Shown: in pieces, positions 33,867-42,158 of the stretch | Numbering within the stretch: the first letter of the stretch is position 1 | Layout: every line of letters starts with the position of its first letter | NCBI RefSeq assembly: GCF_028288205.1 | Contig: NZ_JAQBOD010000039.1 | Coordinates: 1 to 64,000 of the forward strand | Source: Mucilaginibacter sp. | Lineage (GTDB): Bacteria > Bacteroidota > Bacteroidia > Sphingobacteriales > Sphingobacteriaceae | DNA length: 64,000 bases | Direction of reading: 5' to 3' | Made by a program: the position numbers and the translations under genes | The notes under the pieces: generated by a model | Seen by the model: only the letters and a program-made list of their open reading frames with translations | Database searches by the model: none | Told to the model about the DNA's origin: nothing

Positions 33867-34928
33867 ATGGCAAAGCAAGAAACAACCGAAAACCAACCTG
33901 CAAAAAAATCTAATAAAGTACTTCCAATAATATTAGGGATAGTACTTTTAGGAGGTCTATTTTTCGGGATAAAAGAATATATATACTACGGCAAACACGT
34001 AGATACAGATGACGCGCAAGTTGACGGTGACATAAGCCCGGTTGTGGCCCGTGTAGGCGGATACGTTGATAGCATCTACTTCGAAGAAAACATACACGTT
34101 AACAAGGACCAAATACTGGTAAAAATTGACCCGCGCGATTACAAGGTTAAATTGGAACAGGCACAAGCCGCACAAGTTGGCGCCAGCGCGGGTGTTAACG
34201 TTGGCCAATCGCAAATTTATACTACTGCTTCAAACTCGGCTGTAGCCAGGGCGGGCGTTGTATCTGCACAGGCGCGTTTAGATAAGGTTCAAAAAGACTA
34301 CCAGCGTTATGCTAACCTGGTTAAAGATGGCTCTATAACCCAACAACAATTTGACCAGGCAAAGTCTGATCTGGAAGTTGCACAGGCAACCTTAAATGCA
34401 GCTAAAGATCAATATAAAGCAGCCGAGCAACAAATTGGCACAACCCGTAACGAGTTAAAGGTTACCAATACCGGTGTTAACCAGAAACAGGTTGATGTTG
34501 ATTATGCAAAACTGCAACTAAGCTATACAGATGTTAAATCGCCGGCAAATGGCATTGCATCAAAAAAGAATGTACAATTGGGCCAATTGGTACAAGCGGG
34601 GCAAACTTTGTTTTCAATAGTTAATGATAACAGCCTATACATAACCGCTAACTTTAAAGAAACCCAACTGGAAAAAATACACAGCGGCTTAAAAGTAAAT
34701 ATTGAGACTGACGCTTATCCGGATTTGAACATAGAAGGAACTGTTTACAATTTTTCGCCGGCAACAGGTGCCAAATTCTCTTTATTGCCGCCGGATAATG
34801 CCACAGGTAACTATGTAAAAGTGGTACAACGTATCCCTGTTAAAATAAAAATAAACGCATCTAAAGATGTTTTGGATAAACTGCGCCCGGGAATGAGTGT
34901 GAATGTATCTGTTATTACTAAAGACTAA
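33867..34928 (+). CDS. EmrA/HlyD-type efflux adaptor
   Basis: A 353-residue membrane fusion protein. N-terminal TM about 17-38 (VLPIILGIVLLGGLFFGIKE) is followed by lipoyl half-motifs (DTDDAQVDGDISPVVARVGG), a long coiled-coil hairpin (about 90-200) and the C-terminal barrel (VKIKINASKDVLDKLRPGMS). It joins the MFS pump EmrB to TolC. The last codons lie in AAGACTA-type repeat DNA. It is separated from emrB-like by 112 bases that hold the repeat. Confidence 0.93.
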   Translation: MAKQETTENQPAKKSNKVLPIILGIVLLGGLFFGIKEYIYYGKHVDTDDAQVDGDISPVVARVGGYVDSIYFEENIHVNKDQILVKIDPRDYKVKLEQAQAAQVGASAGVNVGQSQIYTTASNSAVARAGVVSAQARLDKVQKDYQRYANLVKDGSITQQQFDQAKSDLEVAQATLNAAKDQYKAAEQQIGTTRNELKVTNTGVNQKQVDVDYAKLQLSYTDVKSPANGIASKKNVQLGQLVQAGQTLFSIVNDNSLYITANFKETQLEKIHSGLKVNIETDAYPDLNIEGTVYNFSPATGAKFSLLPPDNATGNYVKVVQRIPVKIKINASKDVLDKLRPGMSVNVSVITKD

Positions 34929-34945
34929 TTTAATAGTCCGGAGTT

Positions 34946-35012
34946 CAAAGTCTTTAGTCGTAAGTCTACCATTTTACGACTTGAGACTAAAGACTAAAGA
35001 CTTAAGACTAAC
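34946..35012. repeat. AAGACTA-type heptamer repeat with inverted arms
   Basis: AAAGTCTTTAGTCGTAAGTC faces the inverted ACGACTTGAGACTAAAGACT, which continues with AAAGACTTAAGACTAAC, all heptamers. It lies between the adaptor and EmrB-like genes, within one operon. One more unit (ACTAAAGACTAA) covers the adaptor stop codon. Confidence 0.85.
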
Positions 35013-35040
35013 TGTACTTTCATATATACTATAACAAAAA

Positions 35041-36588
35041 ATGGCTGAAACTGGCTTTAAAAAATGGATCATTACTATCACGGTGATCGTAGCTTCGTTA
35101 TTGGAGCTTATAGATACTACGATAGTAAACGTGTCCTTACCGGTTATCCAGGGCAACCTGGGTGCCACACTGGAGGATGTTGCCTGGGTTGTTACCGGTT
35201 ATGCGGTTGCAAACGTAATTATACTACCTATGTCTGGGTGGTTAGGCAGTCGTTTTGGGCGTAAACAATATTTTATCACTTCAATAATTGTATTCACTAT
35301 TGCCTCATTTTTATGCGGTAATGCCACAAGTTTGGATGAACTGGTAATTTTCAGGATATTACAAGGGCTTGCAGGCGGGGGTTTAATATCAACATCGCAA
35401 GCTATTTTGGTTGAAACCTGGCCCCGCGAACAGATAGGAACAGCTACAGCCTTATTTGGTTTAGGCGCGGTTGTAGGGCCAACCCTGGGCCCAACTATAG
35501 GCGGTTATATTACCGATCACTTCTCGTGGCGCTGGATATTTTATGTAAATATTCCGGTAGGCGCGCTGGCGGCATTTTGTGCGTTTACGTTTATACACGA
35601 AACACCTAAGGAAGCAAAAGGAAAACCCATTGACTGGTGGGGCATTGCACTGCTGGCAATTGCGGTAGGCAGTTTACAAACTATTTTGGAAAAGGGCGAA
35701 TCGGAAGATTGGTTTGCTAAAACTTATATATTGGTGCTTACTGTAGCGGCTGTATTAGGGGTTATTCTTTTTATATGGCGCGAAATGAGCATAGAGCATC
35801 CAATAGTAAACTTTGGCATATTGCGGCACCGAAGTTTCGCGGTAGGTATGTTTACTTCATTCGTGCTTGGTTTTGGTTTGTACGGTACGGTTTTCGTATT
35901 CCCGGTATTTTGTCAGAATTTACTTGGATTTTCGGCTCAGCAAACCGGCGAGCTATTATTTCCGGGCGGATTGTGTACCATTATTATGATGCCATTTATA
36001 GGTAAAATGCTTAATAAAGGTATCCCGGCGCAATTTATGGCAACCGGTGGTATGTTTTTGTTCTTTGTGTTTACTACTATGTTAAGCAACTCGACACTTA
36101 GCACCGGGCAAAAAGACGTGTTAGTTCCTCTTTTAATTAGGGGTGTTGGGATGGCACTGTTGTTTGTACCGCTTACCACATTGGCAATTGCCGACCTGAA
36201 AGGGCCCGAGCTGGGGCAAGGCACTGGTTTAAATAATATGATGCGCCAGTTAGGCGGCTCATTTGGTATAGCCGTATTAACCACAATTATTCATATAAGA
36301 ACAAGTGTGCACCGCGACAATTTATTAACCAACATAAATCCATATAATAATGCCTTTATACAAAGGTTAAACACGTTGGAGCAAGGTTTTATAGCTAAAG
36401 GCAAATCTGCTTCCGACGCGATACATATGGCCTATGCTGCAATTGAAGGCGCTGTAACCAGGCAATCGTTATTGCTGACCTATGATGATGCCTATTATCT
36501 TTCAGGATTGGTAATGTTATTTTCTATACCATTGTTGTACCTGCAGCCGTTTAAAAAGAACGTAAAAGTTCCTACAGACGTACACTAA
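35041..36588 (+). CDS. DHA2-family MFS drug transporter (EmrB-like)
   Basis: A 515-residue, 14-helix major-facilitator antiporter. Motif D1 region: LELIDTTIVNVSLPVIQGNL. Motif A: SGWLGSRFGRKQYF. Motif C: GLGAVVGPTLGPTIGGYIT. The charged loop between TM 6 and 7 and the C-terminus KNVKVPTDVH complete it. It pairs with the preceding adaptor and TolC to export toxic compounds straight to the outside. The substrate is unknown. A strong terminator ends the operon. Confidence 0.94.
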   Translation: MAETGFKKWIITITVIVASLLELIDTTIVNVSLPVIQGNLGATLEDVAWVVTGYAVANVIILPMSGWLGSRFGRKQYFITSIIVFTIASFLCGNATSLDELVIFRILQGLAGGGLISTSQAILVETWPREQIGTATALFGLGAVVGPTLGPTIGGYITDHFSWRWIFYVNIPVGALAAFCAFTFIHETPKEAKGKPIDWWGIALLAIAVGSLQTILEKGESEDWFAKTYILVLTVAAVLGVILFIWREMSIEHPIVNFGILRHRSFAVGMFTSFVLGFGLYGTVFVFPVFCQNLLGFSAQQTGELLFPGGLCTIIMMPFIGKMLNKGIPAQFMATGGMFLFFVFTTMLSNSTLSTGQKDVLVPLLIRGVGMALLFVPLTTLAIADLKGPELGQGTGLNNMMRQLGGSFGIAVLTTIIHIRTSVHRDNLLTNINPYNNAFIQRLNTLEQGFIAKGKSASDAIHMAYAAIEGAVTRQSLLLTYDDAYYLSGLVMLFSIPLLYLQPFKKNVKVPTDVH

Positions 36589-36591
36589 AAG

Positions 36592-36627
36592 AAAAAGCCG
36601 TTCCCTATGAATGGAACGGCTTTTTTT
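36592..36627 (+). terminator. Rho-independent terminator of the EmrAB-TolC operon
   Basis: AAAGCCGTTCC pairs with GGAACGGCTTT around CTATGAAT, followed by a seven-T run. It begins 4 bases after the emrB-like stop. Confidence 0.95.
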
Positions 36628-36886
36628 AAAAAGTAACAATTAAATTTTAGTAATGTGTCCCCGATAGCGCCTTTCCTCACACAAAAAAGTATACTCGCGG
36701 GACTTGTTTAAATCTTAGGTATAAAATTAGAAGTTTTTAATCAACAAAACCTATTTTTATTTGCTTTTAATGATATTTTTTTCATTTTTCTTGGAACTAA
36801 GCGATAACTTAACCGGATTGCATCCAAATGGCCCATATAATCTAACAGCGATGACAAACCAATTGCTGTTTTTTTATATTTGAGCA

Positions 36887-37489
36887 ATGGGAATTATACA
36901 CGCGCTGCAAAACTGGTGGCAAAATCAATCAATACTTGAAGTAGTTGGCGTTATTACCGGGTTATTATGTGTTTACCTTGCTGCAAAAAATATTATCTGG
37001 AATTGGCCCCTGGCTATTATTAGCGTTGGCATTTACATTTTTATTTTTTACGATAGCCATCTGTTTGCCGATATGGGCCTGCAGTTTTATTTTTTGGTCA
37101 CCAATATTTATGGCTGGTATTTTTGGAGCAAAAAAACAGCGTCAGAAGATAAGACACCGGTTATGCGCATTAAAAAAACAGAGATCATATTATCTGTTAT
37201 AGCTGTTATTGTATTTACTTTTATATTGGGTTCGGTTTTAAAATATACAACGGCTTCCTATCCTTATTTGGATAGTTTTTGTACCGCATGCAGCCTGGTG
37301 GCACAAATATTTTTAGCGCGAAAGGTGTTAGAGAATTGGCTGATATGGATATTTGTAGATGTAATTTATGTAGGTGTTTATGTTTATAAAAACCTGCATC
37401 TTACCGCGGTAATGTATGCCATATATGTAGGCATTGCTTTATTGGGATATATAGATTGGAAAAGGGATTGGAAGAAACAGGCAGCCTGA
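36887..37489 (+). CDS. pnuC: PnuC-type nicotinamide riboside transporter
   Basis: A 200-residue facilitator with seven predicted membrane helices in the PnuC (SWEET-like) fold. Family features visible are ILEVVGVITGLLCVYLAAKN, IWNWPLAIISVGIYIFIFYD (the conserved WN-WP segment) and FLVTNIYGWYFW (ligand-site aromatics). It imports nicotinamide riboside, trapped by the kinase encoded 5 bases downstream. A thiamine (PnuT) specificity is less likely given the NadR-like neighbour. Confidence 0.9.
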   Translation: MGIIHALQNWWQNQSILEVVGVITGLLCVYLAAKNIIWNWPLAIISVGIYIFIFYDSHLFADMGLQFYFLVTNIYGWYFWSKKTASEDKTPVMRIKKTEIILSVIAVIVFTFILGSVLKYTTASYPYLDSFCTACSLVAQIFLARKVLENWLIWIFVDVIYVGVYVYKNLHLTAVMYAIYVGIALLGYIDWKRDWKKQAA

Positions 37490-37494
37490 TCACA

Positions 37495-38028
37495 ATGAAA
37501 GAAACAATAAAAAAGATCGCCATCGTCGGGCCTGAATCAACAGGAAAATCAACCATGTCTGCTTACCTTGCAGCACATTACCATACCATTTGGGTACCTG
37601 AATATGCACGCGAATACTGCGAAAAGCTAACCGATGCCCCAACCTGGCAGGACGAGATCAATATGTTTTACGGACAGGTCGCTTTAGAGAAAGAATTACT
37701 ACCTGCCGCCAACCGCATATTAATTTGCGATACTACCTTTATCACCGTAAAAATTTGGAGCGACTATACCTTTGGCAAATCCCCGCAAGAGGTATTGGAC
37801 GAACTACCCAATTATCATTACGACCTGTACCTGCTTTTAAATATAGACCTGCCCTGGCAGGAAGATCCGCTGCGCGATTTCCCAAACATGCGCGAGCATT
37901 TTATGGATGTATGGTATAAAGAATTAAATGCTTTAAATGCTAACTATGTACTGATAGAAGGCACCGGGCAAGATAGGTATGATAGCGCCGTGGCTGCTAT
38001 TGATAATTACCTGCTTCATACCGCTTAA
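37495..38028 (+). CDS. NadR-like nicotinamide riboside kinase
   Basis: A 177-residue P-loop kinase. The start ATG 37495 (MKETIKKIAIVGPESTGKST) gives the Walker A GPESTGKST; a longer frame extends 13 residues upstream into pnuC. Further features are the YAREYCEKL and DTTFITVKIW segments, and a lid region. It lacks the adenylyltransferase half of NadR, so it is a stand-alone kinase phosphorylating NR to NMN. It is coupled to the PnuC gene and forms the salvage pair for NAD synthesis. Confidence 0.9.
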   Translation: MKETIKKIAIVGPESTGKSTMSAYLAAHYHTIWVPEYAREYCEKLTDAPTWQDEINMFYGQVALEKELLPAANRILICDTTFITVKIWSDYTFGKSPQEVLDELPNYHYDLYLLLNIDLPWQEDPLRDFPNMREHFMDVWYKELNALNANYVLIEGTGQDRYDSAVAAIDNYLLHTA

Positions 38029-38057
38029 CTTTTTGTGTTTCTCACATTTTCCGGGCA

Positions 38058-38121
38058 GGTGTATATGGGTGTATATGGGTGTATATGGGTGTATATAGTG
38101 TATACACTTATCGTATACACC
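38058..38121. repeat. 10-base tandem repeat GGTGTATATG with inverted end
   Basis: Four units in a row (GGTGTATATG three times, then GGTGTATATA), followed by the palindrome GTGTATACAC and the inverted GTATACACC. It lies between the NadR-like kinase and the ECF sigma gene; another GGTGTATACAT occurs at 38212. Confidence 0.85.
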
Positions 38122-38221
38122 TACAGTTTGTATATTTATAATATTATATAAGTTAAAATACAGTCAAACAACCGGTTATCTTTACTTAATTTGTCATTAT
38201 TTTAATTATTTGGTGTATACA

Positions 38222-38250
38222 TGCAACGTTATAAAATTCGTCATGTCTTA
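38222..38250 (+). promoter_or_regulatory. Candidate ECF promoter of the second sigma operon
   Basis: TGCAACGTT at 38222-38230 and GTCTTA at 38245-38250, about 17 bases between AAC and GTC. The layout resembles the 25412 site (AAC...GTC) but is single. It lies 21 bases before the TTG start. Confidence 0.35.
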
Positions 38251-38270
38251 TAACCTGAAAGCTAATAAAC

Positions 38271-38831
38271 TTGGAAGCCGCCTTATTTATAGACAAGCAT
38301 TACAACCTGGTGGTTGAGTGTAAGCAGGGGAGTAAAAAAGCCTGTTATGAGTTGTATAAATTATATTCTAAAGCGATGTTGAACGTCGCCTTTAGGATAG
38401 TGGGCAACGTGGGCGAGGCCGAGGATGTTTTGCAGGAAGCATTTTTAGATGCTTTTAAACGGATTAAAGATTTTAGGCAGGAAACCACATTTGGTTTATG
38501 GCTTAAACAAATAGTAGTAAGCCGCTCTATTAACTTGTTAAGAAAACGCAAGGTAGAGCTGGTGGAATTAGGGGACGATATAGATAATATAGCAGACGAG
38601 GAACCCGATGATGAGGAAGAAACCCAATACAAAGTGGCTTTAATAAAACAAGCCATGAATGAATTACCCGAAGGATATAAACTGGTAATATCATTATACC
38701 TGCTGGAAGGGTATGATCACGAAGAAATTGGACAAATATTAGGTATAACAGAAAACACATCAAGAACACAGTTTTTAAGAGCAAAAAGAAAACTTAGTGA
38801 AATTTTAACAAGGAAAGGAATAACACAATGA
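38271..38831 (+). CDS. RNA polymerase ECF sigma factor, TTG start
   Basis: A 186-residue ECF sigma factor. It begins at TTG 38271 (MEAALFIDKHYNLVVECKQG); an in-frame stop lies 13 bases upstream and no ATG exists before the conserved region 2 (AMLNVAFRIVGNVGEAEDVL QEAFLDAFKRIKDF). Region 4 (about 120-175) reads ELPEGYKLVISLYLLEGYDH EEIGQILGITENTSRTQFLR. It overlaps the next gene (ATGA), its probable anti-sigma factor. Confidence 0.92.
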   Translation: MEAALFIDKHYNLVVECKQGSKKACYELYKLYSKAMLNVAFRIVGNVGEAEDVLQEAFLDAFKRIKDFRQETTFGLWLKQIVVSRSINLLRKRKVELVELGDDIDNIADEEPDDEEETQYKVALIKQAMNELPEGYKLVISLYLLEGYDHEEIGQILGITENTSRTQFLRAKRKLSEILTRKGITQ

Positions 38832-39376
38832 GCAAGCGATTAGAGGATTTCATTATTAACAACCGGGAAGAATTTGATGACCTGGAGCCAAGTGCGAACT
38901 TGTGGAGCAAGATTGATAAAAAAATACCTGCGCAAAAGCTGGCGGCAAAAACATTTTCGTTTGCATTTGTATTGCGGGTTGCAGCATCAGTAATATTAAT
39001 AATGGGTGTGTGCTTTGGAGCATACTTATACAATCAAAAAAAACAAACAATTAGCCTGGCTGCTATAAATCCTGAGTATGCTAAACAACAGGTGCATTAT
39101 GCATCAATGATAGCAAGCCAGCGCAGCGAGCTTAAGACCATTGCAAAATCAGACCCGCAACTGTATAAAGAGTTTACGGCCGAGATTGCTAAAATGGATT
39201 CTATCTATAAAAAATTAAATAAAGATTTGGCTACCAGCCCTAACCAGGAAGCTGTTTTACGTGCAATGATCCGGAACTTGCAGGTGCAAACAGAGGTACT
39301 TAATCAGCAACTTAATGTAATTGAGCAATTTAATGAATTTAAAAATCAACAAAAAAATGAAGTTAAAAATATATAG
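38828..39376 (+). CDS. Probable membrane anti-sigma factor
   Basis: A 182-residue protein whose ATG overlaps the sigma stop. Soluble N-terminus (about 1-42; DDLEPSANLWSKIDKKIPAQ), one membrane helix (about 45-65; FAFVLRVAASVILIMGVCFG), then a periplasmic helical, Gln/Lys-rich segment (KKLNKDLATSPNQEAVLRAM). Topology and position suggest that it tethers and inhibits the upstream sigma factor. No zinc anti-sigma motif is seen. It overlaps the following gene by 20 bases. Confidence 0.75.
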   Translation: MSKRLEDFIINNREEFDDLEPSANLWSKIDKKIPAQKLAAKTFSFAFVLRVAASVILIMGVCFGAYLYNQKKQTISLAAINPEYAKQQVHYASMIASQRSELKTIAKSDPQLYKEFTAEIAKMDSIYKKLNKDLATSPNQEAVLRAMIRNLQVQTEVLNQQLNVIEQFNEFKNQQKNEVKNI

Positions 39377-40769
39377 TACTGCCGTAATGGCTTTTATAGG
39401 CCTGATGGCTTATAGTACTGCAAATTATGCGCAACAAACAGCTGTAGAACCTGTAGCTCCCCAAACAAGTTCACCATCGGTGGGATCGGGTTTATCAATA
39501 GCTGTTGCCCCACGGGTTTATTATTCACAGCCCGGTACTTATGCCGCTAACCCGAATGTTTACTATTCGGAAGTCCAGCCAGGCGATACCGTTTACCGTA
39601 ATAAAAAGAGGAAACTGGAGGAACAAATGCGTACACTGAACAGGGAAATGTCTGAATTGAACAGGGAGGAATCAAAGAAAAACAGGCTCGTTCAACAAGA
39701 AAGAATGACTACGCTGCGTAAAACAATGAGCACCCGTTTTGATTCGTCTTTCAGCAGGAACTTTAGCCGGTCTTTTACTAATAACTCAAGGTTCAATTTT
39801 GATTCGGAAGCCAATTTAGAAAAACAGGTACAAAGCGGCGAAGTAAAAGAAAAGAGCAAAACCATTAGCAAAACCTATCCTGCCGACGGAAATGATAAAT
39901 TACAAATTGATAACCGCTATGGTAAAATAACGGTAAACACCTGGGCAAAAAACGAGTTTAAAGTTGACATACAAATTAAAGCGTATGCCAATGAGGATGC
40001 TGATGCTCAAAAGTTAATTGACCAAACTAATGTTACCAATAGCAAAGAAAACAATGTAGTTGCTTTTACAACAGCTATAGATCATTCAGACAACTCATGG
40101 TGGGGAACAAGATCAGAAAATGGGAAAATAACCAGTGTGCGTAAAGTAACTATCAATTATGTAATTTATATGCCGGTTAAAAACGCGCTTACTATCATTA
40201 ATAAATATGGAGGCATTGTATTGCCTAATTTAGATGGTAAATTAAATATCAACAGTTCATACGGCAGTCTGGTAGCTAAAGCTTTATCTAACAGCGACAA
40301 TGTGATAGAAGTAAAATATGGCAGCGCTAATATCCAAAGCCTGAATGGCAGCGATCTGAATATATCATACGGCAGCCTTGACCTTGAATCGGCAGATAAG
40401 GTTAACGCGACTATAAGTTATGGCCCGGCAAAAATAGGCAAGGTAAGCACATCATGCACATTTAACGTACGATATGGCAGTGGCTTAGAAATAGGTGATA
40501 TAAGTAAAAATTTAAAATCTCTTACTGTTAATTCATCTTATGCTCCTGTAAAATTAAGCTCCATAACTGAGACCAATGCTGATTTTGATGTAACAGTTCA
40601 TATGGGCGATTTTCTTTACAACAATACAACAAGTGTTACAAGTAAAACACCTGATAATGAAAGAGGATATAGCTCAACAAAAAACTATAAAGGCCACGTA
40701 GGCAAAGGCAGCGCCGATAAAGTGATCACTGTAAAATCTAATTACGGTACTGTTAAGTTTGATAAGTAA
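39357..40769 (+). CDS. Secreted GIN/DUF4097-like beta-helix protein
   Basis: A 470-residue exported protein. The chosen start ATG 39357 (MKLKIYSTAVMAFIGLMAYS) gives a signal peptide ending about 28 (YAQQ); upstream in-frame starts lie inside the previous gene. A coiled Lys/Glu/Arg segment (about 85-130) is followed by repetitive strands (LQIDNRYGKITVNTWAKNEF; ALTIINKYGGIVLPNLDGKL; NINSSYGSLVAKALSNSDNV), the GIN/DUF4097 right-handed fold. It is probably the output or sensed protein of the sigma/anti-sigma pair it overlaps. Confidence 0.8.
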   Translation: MKLKIYSTAVMAFIGLMAYSTANYAQQTAVEPVAPQTSSPSVGSGLSIAVAPRVYYSQPGTYAANPNVYYSEVQPGDTVYRNKKRKLEEQMRTLNREMSELNREESKKNRLVQQERMTTLRKTMSTRFDSSFSRNFSRSFTNNSRFNFDSEANLEKQVQSGEVKEKSKTISKTYPADGNDKLQIDNRYGKITVNTWAKNEFKVDIQIKAYANEDADAQKLIDQTNVTNSKENNVVAFTTAIDHSDNSWWGTRSENGKITSVRKVTINYVIYMPVKNALTIINKYGGIVLPNLDGKLNINSSYGSLVAKALSNSDNVIEVKYGSANIQSLNGSDLNISYGSLDLESADKVNATISYGPAKIGKVSTSCTFNVRYGSGLEIGDISKNLKSLTVNSSYAPVKLSSITETNADFDVTVHMGDFLYNNTTSVTSKTPDNERGYSSTKNYKGHVGKGSADKVITVKSNYGTVKFDK

Positions 40770-40773
40770 TACC

Positions 40774-40882
40774 TCTTATCATTTTGAACGTAGTGAGAAA
40801 TCTTAAACGCCATGCATAACTAATATGCATGGCGTTTAATTTTATATCGTATAAGATTTTTCGCTATCGCTCAAGAATGACA
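40774..40882. repeat. Palindromic interspersed repeat, copy 2
   Basis: The left arm TCATTTTGAACGTAGTGAGA and right arm (complement TCATTCTTGAGCGATAGCGA) resemble copy 1 at 19221. The centre carries the perfect palindrome AAACGCCATGCAT...ATGCATGGCGTTT. It lies between convergent genes and may stop transcription. Confidence 0.82.
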
Positions 40883-40890
40883 GTGGCAGC

Positions 40891-42078
40891 TTAAAACACC
40901 CTGCACAACAATCCCTTCAAATACTCCCCTTCAGGGAAAGACGATCTAACCGGATGATCTTCCGGTTGGCAAAACTGGTAAATAAATTGAACTTGTTTAC
41001 CCGCATCTAAAGCGGCCCAGGCAATAACCTGCTTAAAGGTTTCCATATTCATGGCGCCAGAGCAGGAATAGGTAGCCAGCAAGCCGCCATTATTCAATAA
41101 CAGCATAGCTAACCGGTTCAGATCCTTATAAGCTCTTGAGGCCCTGTCCAGCGCCGAACGTGACGGCGCGTATTTTGGCGGATCGAGTATTATAATATCA
41201 AACATTTCACCTTCTTCTCTAAATACCCTTAACTGTTTATTTACGTCGGATTGTATGGCGATATGCTCTTTAGTATCCAGTTTATTTAGCTTAATATTCT
41301 CTTTCAACGTTTCAATTGCCAATGCCGAGCTATCCACACTGGTTACAGACTCGGCGCCATTATGCAAAGCATTTAGTGTAAAGCCGCCGGTATAGCTAAA
41401 GCAATCCAGCACTTTCTTGCCTTTGGCATAGCTTGCAACTATTTTACGGTTATCGCGCTGGTCGCAATAAAAGCCTGATTTTTGACCCCCGGCTATGTTG
41501 ATGTTATAAATGATGTTGTTCTCTTTTACTTCGACAGATTCAGGCGGGTTATCACCAAACACTACTACGTTAGCAGTTTCTAACCCTTCATGCTGCCTTG
41601 ACGAGGCATCGCTTTTATCAAAAATACTTGTCGGCTTTAGTAAACGCCGCAGTTCATCAATAATAACCGGCATCACATTTTCTATGCCCGATGTAAGCAC
41701 TTGTACCGCCAAATGATCGGCATATTTATCAACTATTAAACCGGGCAGATAGTCTGATTCACTGAATATCAGTCGGCAGGTATTGGTAACACCGCTATCC
41801 AACAACTCATTGCGCCCTGCTACAGCAACAGCTACTTTATTACGGAACCAATCCTCATCAACAGTAACTTGCTCATCCCACTCCAGCAAACGCAGCGCAA
41901 CGCGCGATTGATCGTTATAGAACCCGTAAGCCATAAAATCGCCTTTGGCATTAAGCAGGCGTACTATGTCTCCATTTGCAGGCTTGCCTTTTACCGCCTC
42001 TATCGCACCAGAAAAAACCCAGGGATGGCGATGAAGAACCGCTTTCTCTTTACCCTTTTTTAATACTACATCAATCAT
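40891..42078 (-). CDS. RlmI-like 23S rRNA (cytosine-C5)-methyltransferase
   Basis: A 395-residue class I SAM methyltransferase. The start ATG 42078 (MIDVVLKKGKEKAVLHRHPW) matches the family; the longer frame is spurious. An N-terminal PUA-like domain (HPWVFSGAIEAVKGKPANGD) is followed by a central RlmI-type domain and the SAM motif I (VLDCFSYTGGFTLNALHNGA), motif IV DPPKYAPS, and Cys in ATYSCSGAM. It probably modifies 23S rRNA (cytosine-C5). It is isolated, with a repeat element between it and the convergent gene. Confidence 0.88.
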   Translation of the reverse strand: MIDVVLKKGKEKAVLHRHPWVFSGAIEAVKGKPANGDIVRLLNAKGDFMAYGFYNDQSRVALRLLEWDEQVTVDEDWFRNKVAVAVAGRNELLDSGVTNTCRLIFSESDYLPGLIVDKYADHLAVQVLTSGIENVMPVIIDELRRLLKPTSIFDKSDASSRQHEGLETANVVVFGDNPPESVEVKENNIIYNINIAGGQKSGFYCDQRDNRKIVASYAKGKKVLDCFSYTGGFTLNALHNGAESVTSVDSSALAIETLKENIKLNKLDTKEHIAIQSDVNKQLRVFREEGEMFDIIILDPPKYAPSRSALDRASRAYKDLNRLAMLLLNNGGLLATYSCSGAMNMETFKQVIAWAALDAGKQVQFIYQFCQPEDHPVRSSFPEGEYLKGLLCRVF

Positions 42079-42104
42079 GGCTGCAAAGGTATCAATAAGG
42101 CATA

Positions 42105-42132
42105 AACAAAAAAACCCGGCCATAAGCCGGGT
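42105..42132 (-). terminator. Rho-independent terminator of degP/htrA
   Basis: ACCCGGC pairs with GCCGGGT around CATAA; on the minus strand a seven-T run follows. It lies 26 bases past the stop at 42159. Confidence 0.92.
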
Positions 42133-42158
42133 CCTTTCTATTATAATATATTATTTAA

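Noticed and set aside
36628..36886. Possible riboswitch before pnuC
   Set aside because: No TPP or NAD-type consensus is visible; only a weak GTCCC:GGGAC stem.
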